Shown here: piece by piece, positions 60,349 through 64,000 of the stretch
Layout: each line of letters begins with the position of its first letter
How positions within the stretch are numbered: position 1 is the first letter of the stretch
DNA from: Jeotgalibacillus soli
GTDB taxonomy: Bacteria > Bacillota > Bacilli > Bacillales > Jeotgalibacillaceae
Reading direction: 5' to 3'
NCBI RefSeq assembly: GCF_000829435.1
Contig: NZ_JXRP01000009.1
Location: 434,001 to 498,000, forward strand
DNA length: 64,000 nucleotides
Position numbers and translations under genes: made by a program
Notes under the pieces: generated by a model
The model's database searches: none
Seen by the model: the letters and a program-made list of their open reading frames with translations, nothing else
Told to the model about the DNA's origin: nothing

Positions 60349-60355
60349 AAGCATA

Positions 60356-60396
60356 AAAACGCCGGGCTGTTGTTGTCAGCCCGGCGTTTATTTTTA
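60356..60396. terminator. Bidirectional terminator between sacA and bshB2
   Basis: AAACGCCGGGCTG (60357-60369) pairs with CAGCCCGGCGTTT (60377-60389), T-rich on both sides. Confidence 0.88.
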
Positions 60397-61077
60397 TTTA
60401 TAACCTTGATCCCATCGATAGGTGTAAAAGCGTTCAGTCGTAACCCACTTAACCGCTTCAGGCTCATTTTCACCTAAGCGCTTTTCAAGATCTTCAAGCA
60501 TCCAAGCCGTTTGGGAAATATGTGCACGCATGGCGTCTAATTTCTGTTCTTTAACCGCTGATACATCATGCAGAATGTCAGGCGCTCCAAGCGCTCCAAG
60601 TGTATTGTTGGCAAAGGCTACACAGTGAAGCTTTGGTCGTACGTCCTCAGGTGTACGGCCCACCGCTCGCACTACAGCTCTGGCTGTTGCTTCGTGATCA
60701 GGATGAACAGAATAATCCGGATAAAAAGTAATAACCAATGAAGGCTGAACTTCATCGATTAGATCGCGCATCATTTTAACCATTTTTTCATCATTTTCAA
60801 ATTCGATGGTCTTATCGTGCAGCCCCATCATACGCAAATCAGTTAAACCCATTGCTTGAGCCGCATTAAGAAGCTCCTGTTTACGGATAAGCGGCAAGGA
60901 TTCTCTTGTTGCAAATGGAGGGTTTCCAAGATTACGGCCCATTTGGCCAAGTGTCAGGCACGCGTATGTCACAGGCGTGTTCGCTTGAATGTGAGAAGCA
61001 ATCGTCCCTGATACCCCAAAAGCTTCATCATCAGGGTGAGGGAAAATGACGAGTACATGTTTTTCTTTAGCAATCAT
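60394..61077 (-). CDS. bshB2: Bacillithiol biosynthesis deacetylase
   Basis: A 227-residue zinc-dependent LmbE-type deacetylase that removes acetyl from GlcNAc-malate in bacillithiol synthesis. Zinc motif FPHPDDEAFG (residues about 12-20) and the His in YSVHPDHEAT are intact. AAAGGAG before ATG 61077. It forms a pair with yojF 39 bases upstream, the same order as yojF-yojG in B. subtilis. Related deamidation of bacillithiol conjugates is an alternative activity in this family. Confidence 0.9.
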   Translation of the reverse strand: MIAKEKHVLVIFPHPDDEAFGVSGTIASHIQANTPVTYACLTLGQMGRNLGNPPFATRESLPLIRKQELLNAAQAMGLTDLRMMGLHDKTIEFENDEKMVKMMRDLIDEVQPSLVITFYPDYSVHPDHEATARAVVRAVGRTPEDVRPKLHCVAFANNTLGALGAPDILHDVSAVKEQKLDAMRAHISQTAWMLEDLEKRLGENEPEAVKWVTTERFYTYRWDQGYK

Positions 61078-61116
61078 TCAATAGTGCTCCTTTCAGATGA
61101 ATATAAGGGACGCAGA

Positions 61117-61464
61117 TTATTCAAAAGGAGTCTCGCTAATCTGAAGAGAGACAGCAAGCTTTCCTTGATAATCATGTCCAGCCATTAGCAGCCGTTCTTT
61201 CGAATCAAATTCGTAATGCGTAATGCCCTGTGCGTAAATCCATCCCATTTCAAGCTTTAGACCAACGCGTGAAGGAGCTTCTCCAATAATTTTTCCAAGC
61301 TCATAACGCACTTTGGCATTGCGAATAAAAGCGCCGGCATTAAAGAACTTTTCATCCACGTGAGCAGCGTACGCTCCATTGGTTGTTTCTAAATGTATAT
61401 AGACATCTTTTCCCGCGAAGCGGTTTATTAACGTTTGCACCTTTTCTAAATTGACAGGCTGCAT
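61117..61464 (-). CDS. yojF: DUF1806 protein YojF
   Basis: A 115-residue protein, MQPVNLEKVQTLINRFAGKD then NGAYAAHVDEKFFNAGAFIR and ISETPFE at the end. DUF1806; partner of bshB2 in Bacilli, function unknown. AAGGAGGAG before ATG 61464 rejects the longer frame opening at 61596, which runs into an IS remnant. Confidence 0.85.
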   Translation of the reverse strand: MQPVNLEKVQTLINRFAGKDVYIHLETTNGAYAAHVDEKFFNAGAFIRNAKVRYELGKIIGEAPSRVGLKLEMGWIYAQGITHYEFDSKERLLMAGHDYQGKLAVSLQISETPFE

Positions 61465-61581
61465 ACTGCTCCTCCTTGTCATCATTCGTTCCATTTGTCG
61501 TTCCTTCTTTATATTACTAGAAGCGTGAAAAAATTGCGAAAGGAACGCTTGACCTGCAAAAGTGAAAACAGCTACCCAGTA

Positions 61582-62033
61582 ATGATCTGAACCCATAAAG
61601 CCAGCCCCGGATTTTAAGCAGCTGCCTGGGCATGAGTACGGTATGGAGCCGGGCTCATGCCTTTTAATTTTGGCTTAATCCGTTTGTGATTATAGTAATA
61701 AATGTAGTTCGCCAATTCTACTTTAAACTGCTCTATACTCTCAAATTCTTTTAAATAAAGTAATTCAGACTTTAATAAGCCAAAGAAATTCTCCATGACT
61801 GCGTTTTATCCAAGCAATTCCCTTTACGGGACATGCTTTGAATGATTCCATTTTCTCGGTACCCAGCTACCCAACCTTTTAACAGAGTTGTATTTTTGTG
61901 CTGTGTCTTTGAAGGATTCTACACCATCAAGATATGTATAAATGGCAGCTAGCTTGGTTTCTATCGAATATTTTGTCATAAAAAAACTACACCTCTAATT
62001 GTTAGCTTTGTCTAACAATTGGGGTGCAGTTCA
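61582..62033 (-). mobile_element. IS3-family (IS150-type) element, internally deleted
   Basis: Reading minus: left end TGAACTGCACCCCAATTGTT (62033 inward), then ATG 61979 starting MTKYSIETKLAAIYTYLDGV, the orfA N-terminus, for about 45 codons. After a deletion the sequence resumes in orfB near SRKGNCLD and [20 protein letters not shown], which holds the last catalytic Glu, and ends ..[12 protein letters not shown] at 61614. A degraded right end TGATCTGAACCC is at 61582 on the plus strand. About 1 kb of a normal 1.4-1.5 kb element is missing, so it cannot move by itself. Confidence 0.8.
61614..61796 (-). pseudogene. IS3-family transposase orfB C-terminal fragment
   Basis: Sixty codons, [20 protein letters not shown] ... 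[20 protein letters not shown], are the end of the DDE integrase domain including the terminal Glu of the triad. The D-D part is deleted, so it is inactive. Confidence 0.8.
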
Positions 62034-62053
62034 TAATTGGATAGCGGTTTTTA

Positions 62054-62329
62054 TTAATTAGTAGGGTCTTCAATGCGTTCTTTTTTTCTTTTTTCTGGGT
62101 TATAGCCCTCATTATTGACGCTTTCAGGAGTGCGATCCTTGTTGAGAGGCGCTTCCTTGTTTTGTTTAATTTGCTGCTGGCGCTGGCCGGTATAGAAGGA
62201 CACAGCAATAATGGCAATGATTAATCCAACAACTCCTGCGCCGAGCGCAATGCCAATTGATTCCGTTATCAGCCAAAAGCCTATGAATAGTCCGATTCCT
62301 ACAGCGATCGCGATAATAAAATTGAACAT
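62054..62329 (-). CDS. Small two-helix membrane protein
   Basis: A 91-residue protein with two adjacent hydrophobic segments (FNFIIAIAVGIGLFIGFWLI and GIALGAGVVGLIIAIIAVSF) and a hydrophilic, charged C-terminus (RQQQIKQNKEAPLNKDRTPE, KRKKERIEDPTN). GAGGTGGAAGC precedes ATG 62329. No family recognised beyond small Bacillus membrane proteins; it lies between an IS remnant and a MITE-like repeat. Confidence 0.65.
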   Translation of the reverse strand: MFNFIIAIAVGIGLFIGFWLITESIGIALGAGVVGLIIAIIAVSFYTGQRQQQIKQNKEAPLNKDRTPESVNNEGYNPEKRKKERIEDPTN

Positions 62330-62479
62330 GCTTCCACCTCATTTTTATTGATTTTAGTGTATGTATTCCTTTTTTATTGATCATTAAACATGGAACAGGA
62401 TTGTTTGGGGTGAACATGCGTTGTTTGCAGATATATTTAAGTCGTTATTTCAGTTCGGAGCGGGGTGATTTAACTGAGA

Positions 62480-62645
62480 GACTTTGTTAACCTTGCCTGT
62501 TGATTGCAGCACATAGGCGTTCGCTTTCCGCGGTCCGACGCTCCTCGGCGCTTTGGGCCTGTGGGGTCTCCCTTTAACTCGATTCTCTAAGCAGAAGGTT
62601 CCTATCAACATCGTGCAAAAATCAACAATGAACTTTAACATAGCC
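62480..62645 (-). repeat. MITE-like dispersed repeat, copy C
   Basis: Inverted relative to A and B. On the minus strand it begins GGCTATGTTAAAGTTCATTG with GTTGATTTTTGCACGATGTT and ends CAATCAACAGGCAAGGTTAA. It is about 20 bases longer than the other copies through an interior difference. A 95-codon frame through it is an artefact. Confidence 0.8.
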
Positions 62646-62727
62646 AAATGAGAAGGAATGGATCTGGATTTTAGTACATTCTCTATATGCATAAAAGGTT
62701 GAGTGCATCCAGAGACCTTTTTTCCAT

Positions 62728-62760
62728 TAAAAAACACCGCTCCTGATAAGCGGTGTAAAA
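62728..62760 (-). terminator. Terminator of pdxK
   Basis: ACACCGCT (62734-62741) pairs with AGCGGTGT (62749-62756); T run on the minus strand, 40 bases past the pdxK stop. Confidence 0.75.
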
Positions 62761-62798
62761 AGAGGCGGCGAAGATATCCGCTGCCTCCCGATGACGGA

Positions 62799-63635
62799 TT
62801 ATGCTTTTATTGTTTCTTCCTTCACTTCTGCTGCCTCGTAGCGGTTATAAGCACCGTGCATAACAGGACCAACGTATTCATTAAGCTTCCAGCCGTGCTC
62901 GATGGCTGAAGTAACGAATTTTTTCGCGTTGGAAACTGCTTCTTTTACTTCCAGGCCATTTGCCAGATTGGCTGTAATAGCAGCAGCAAACGTGCAGCCG
63001 GCACCGTGGTTATAAGTAGTGGCAGATTTTTCTGCTTCAAGTAAAACGAATTCTTTACCATCATAAAATAGGTCAACTGCTTTTTCATGGGCCAACTGCT
63101 TGCCGCCTTTAATGACGACTGATTTCGCACCAAAGTCTATAATTTTTTTGGCAGCCGCTTTCATGTCTTCAATGGTTTTTAGCGGTCCATTTCCAGCTAA
63201 CTGGCCAGCTTCAAACAGGTTTGGTGTGACGACCAATGCACGTGGAAGCAAGTGTTCTTGCATCGCACCGACTGTTTCAGGGTGCAGCACTTCATCTTCC
63301 CCTTTACACACCATAACCGGGTCAATCACGACTTTATTCGTTTGAGCTTGATCAATTGCAGCAGCAGCCGTTTCGATAATTTCAACGGAGCCGAGCATGC
63401 CTGTTTTAATCGCTTCCACTCCGGTGGAAAGTGCTGTATCAAGCTGTGCCTTCAATGTGTCAATCGGCAGCGGGTGAACATTGTGGTGCCAGCCATTGGG
63501 ATCCATTGTAACAACGGTTGTCAATGCTGTCATACCGTATGTTCCATGCTCCTGAAAGGTTTTTAAATCGGCTTGGATTCCAGCTCCCCCGCTTGTATCT
63601 GAACCAGCTATTGTTAATGTTTTTTTCAAATTCAT
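62799..63635 (-). CDS. pdxK: Pyridoxine/pyridoxal/pyridoxamine kinase (ThiD-like)
   Basis: A 278-residue ribokinase-fold kinase of the Bacillus PdxK type, close to ThiD hydroxymethylpyrimidine kinases. Seen: TIAGSDTSGGAGIQADLKTF, KTGMLGSVEIIE, VVIDPVMVCKG, TPNLFEAGQLAG and NHGAGCTFAAAI (catalytic Cys/anion hole). ATG 63635 with AGGAGGG upstream fits the family start MNLKKTLTIAGSD. Salvages vitamin B6 to PLP. HMP kinase activity cannot be excluded. Confidence 0.88.
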   Translation of the reverse strand: MNLKKTLTIAGSDTSGGAGIQADLKTFQEHGTYGMTALTTVVTMDPNGWHHNVHPLPIDTLKAQLDTALSTGVEAIKTGMLGSVEIIETAAAAIDQAQTNKVVIDPVMVCKGEDEVLHPETVGAMQEHLLPRALVVTPNLFEAGQLAGNGPLKTIEDMKAAAKKIIDFGAKSVVIKGGKQLAHEKAVDLFYDGKEFVLLEAEKSATTYNHGAGCTFAAAITANLANGLEVKEAVSNAKKFVTSAIEHGWKLNEYVGPVMHGAYNRYEAAEVKEETIKA

Positions 63636-63867
63636 TGTGTATTCCCTCCTGTAGTAGATCTCCATTAACGTCCATCCTGGACATCATTGGATTTGTCTCT
63701 AGCATACCATGTCATTTCCAGAAACTGAATCATTGTGCAATGAAGAACGTGTCGCGTGCCGACAAATAAAGAGAATTTACTAACGGCGCATTAAGAAGTA
63801 CCGGTTTCCAATATTCGACCTTTTCCGTATAATAAAAGAAATCATTGTCATGGAAAGAGGGGAAGGG

Positions 63868-63948
63868 ATGACGAAGCATAACGAAATAAAAAAGCGGACA
63901 AGCAAAGCTTTCAAACTAAATAAAATGACGTTATACCCAAATCAATGA
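63868..63948 (+). CDS. Possible 26-codon small protein
   Basis: GAGGGGAAGGG lies directly before ATG 63868; the frame reads MTKHNEIKKRTSKAFKLNKM then TLYPNQ and TGA. A possible promoter (TTTCCA, TATAAT) is near 63830. The peptide is basic and unrecognised. It could be a real small protein or the start of a gene broken early; the window ends shortly after. Confidence 0.35.
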   Translation: MTKHNEIKKRTSKAFKLNKMTLYPNQ

Positions 63949-64000
63949 GAGTGATAAAAACGGGTAAAACCCTTTTTTGGGTATGGCGGTTAAAATATGT

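Noticed and set aside
18383-62645. Treating the dispersed repeats as a CRISPR or phage attachment sites
   Set aside because: Copies are tens of kilobases apart, 140-165 bp long with terminal inverted repeats, and there are no integrase genes nearby.
62450-62737. 95-codon minus-strand ORF
   Set aside because: It lies over MITE-like copy C and a terminator and has no ribosome site or protein-like features.
1-64000. CRISPR arrays, tRNA or rRNA genes
   Set aside because: No regularly spaced short repeats, no cloverleaf-type sequences with CCA ends and no rRNA signature sequences were seen on reading.

Overview
The window looks like a chromosomal segment of an endospore-forming Bacillaceae (Bacillus sensu lato). 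The gene content points there: the sporulation-kinase inhibitor Sda and a KinA/KinE-type kinase, the bacillithiol genes yojF-bshB2, a Bacillus-type cysH-cysP-sat-cysC-yln operon under a SAM-I riboswitch, YezD, SE1832, YflT and YczE families, strong AGGAGG ribosome sites and T-tailed hairpin terminators. No rRNA, tRNA or CRISPR array was seen. The species cannot be named from the sequence.

Layout. 1-5.3 kb: a partial YeiH-type exporter, two M20 hydrolases, a metallo-beta-lactamase-fold protein lacking most of its metal-binding motif, and a heavily mutated histidine-kinase pseudogene coupled to it. 5.3-9.6 kb: an ABC-F protein with a hairpin and overlapping upstream ORF in its leader, a MarR-MATE efflux operon and a VOC protein. 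9.6-12.7 kb: an IS1182 remnant, a GC-rich repeat, a CPA2 antiporter and a 53-codon SE1832 gene. 12.8-16.2 kb: a three-gene cassette (circularly permuted ATP-grasp, alpha-E, transglutaminase-like). 16.3-18.3 kb: an Eis-like acetyltransferase and an NAD(P)-binding protein. 18.7-26.6 kb: a galactitol-type PTS region with a PRD activator, two EIIA/EIIB pairs (the first EIIA frameshifted), two zinc dehydrogenases, a single EIIC and a small membrane protein, with two cre-like sites. 26.9-39.8 kb: topB, a TetL-like MFS pump, ybaK, a sigma-B-type yflT, yczE, a double-P-loop ATPase, a small oxidase-like membrane protein, DUF2254, a BmrA-like exporter and a TPR protein.

40-50 kb: kbl with a leader ORF and a palindrome in its promoter, then a scar made of two broken peptide-transporter genes, then the minus-strand sulfate assimilation operon (yezD-cysH-cysP-sat-cysC-sulfite/nitrite reductase-DUF3906-ylnD-ylnE-ylnF). 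It takes sulfate from uptake to sulfide and makes the siroheme the reductase needs. 50-56.7 kb: a DUF523 gene interrupted by TGA at its conserved Cys, an SDR threonine dehydrogenase (partner of kbl), a PAS histidine kinase, a YjiH/Gate membrane protein, sda and a Cof-type phosphatase. 56.7-64 kb: a sugar-dehydrogenase lipoprotein with a frame-breaking A8 tract, fructokinase-sucrose-6-phosphate hydrolase, yojF-bshB2, a deleted IS3 element, a small membrane protein and pdxK.

A recurrent feature is a roughly 140-165 bp MITE-like repeat with imperfect terminal inverted repeats, present three times (18.4, 55.0 and 62.5 kb). Decay is common here: at least six broken genes or elements, several with a single identifiable lesion.
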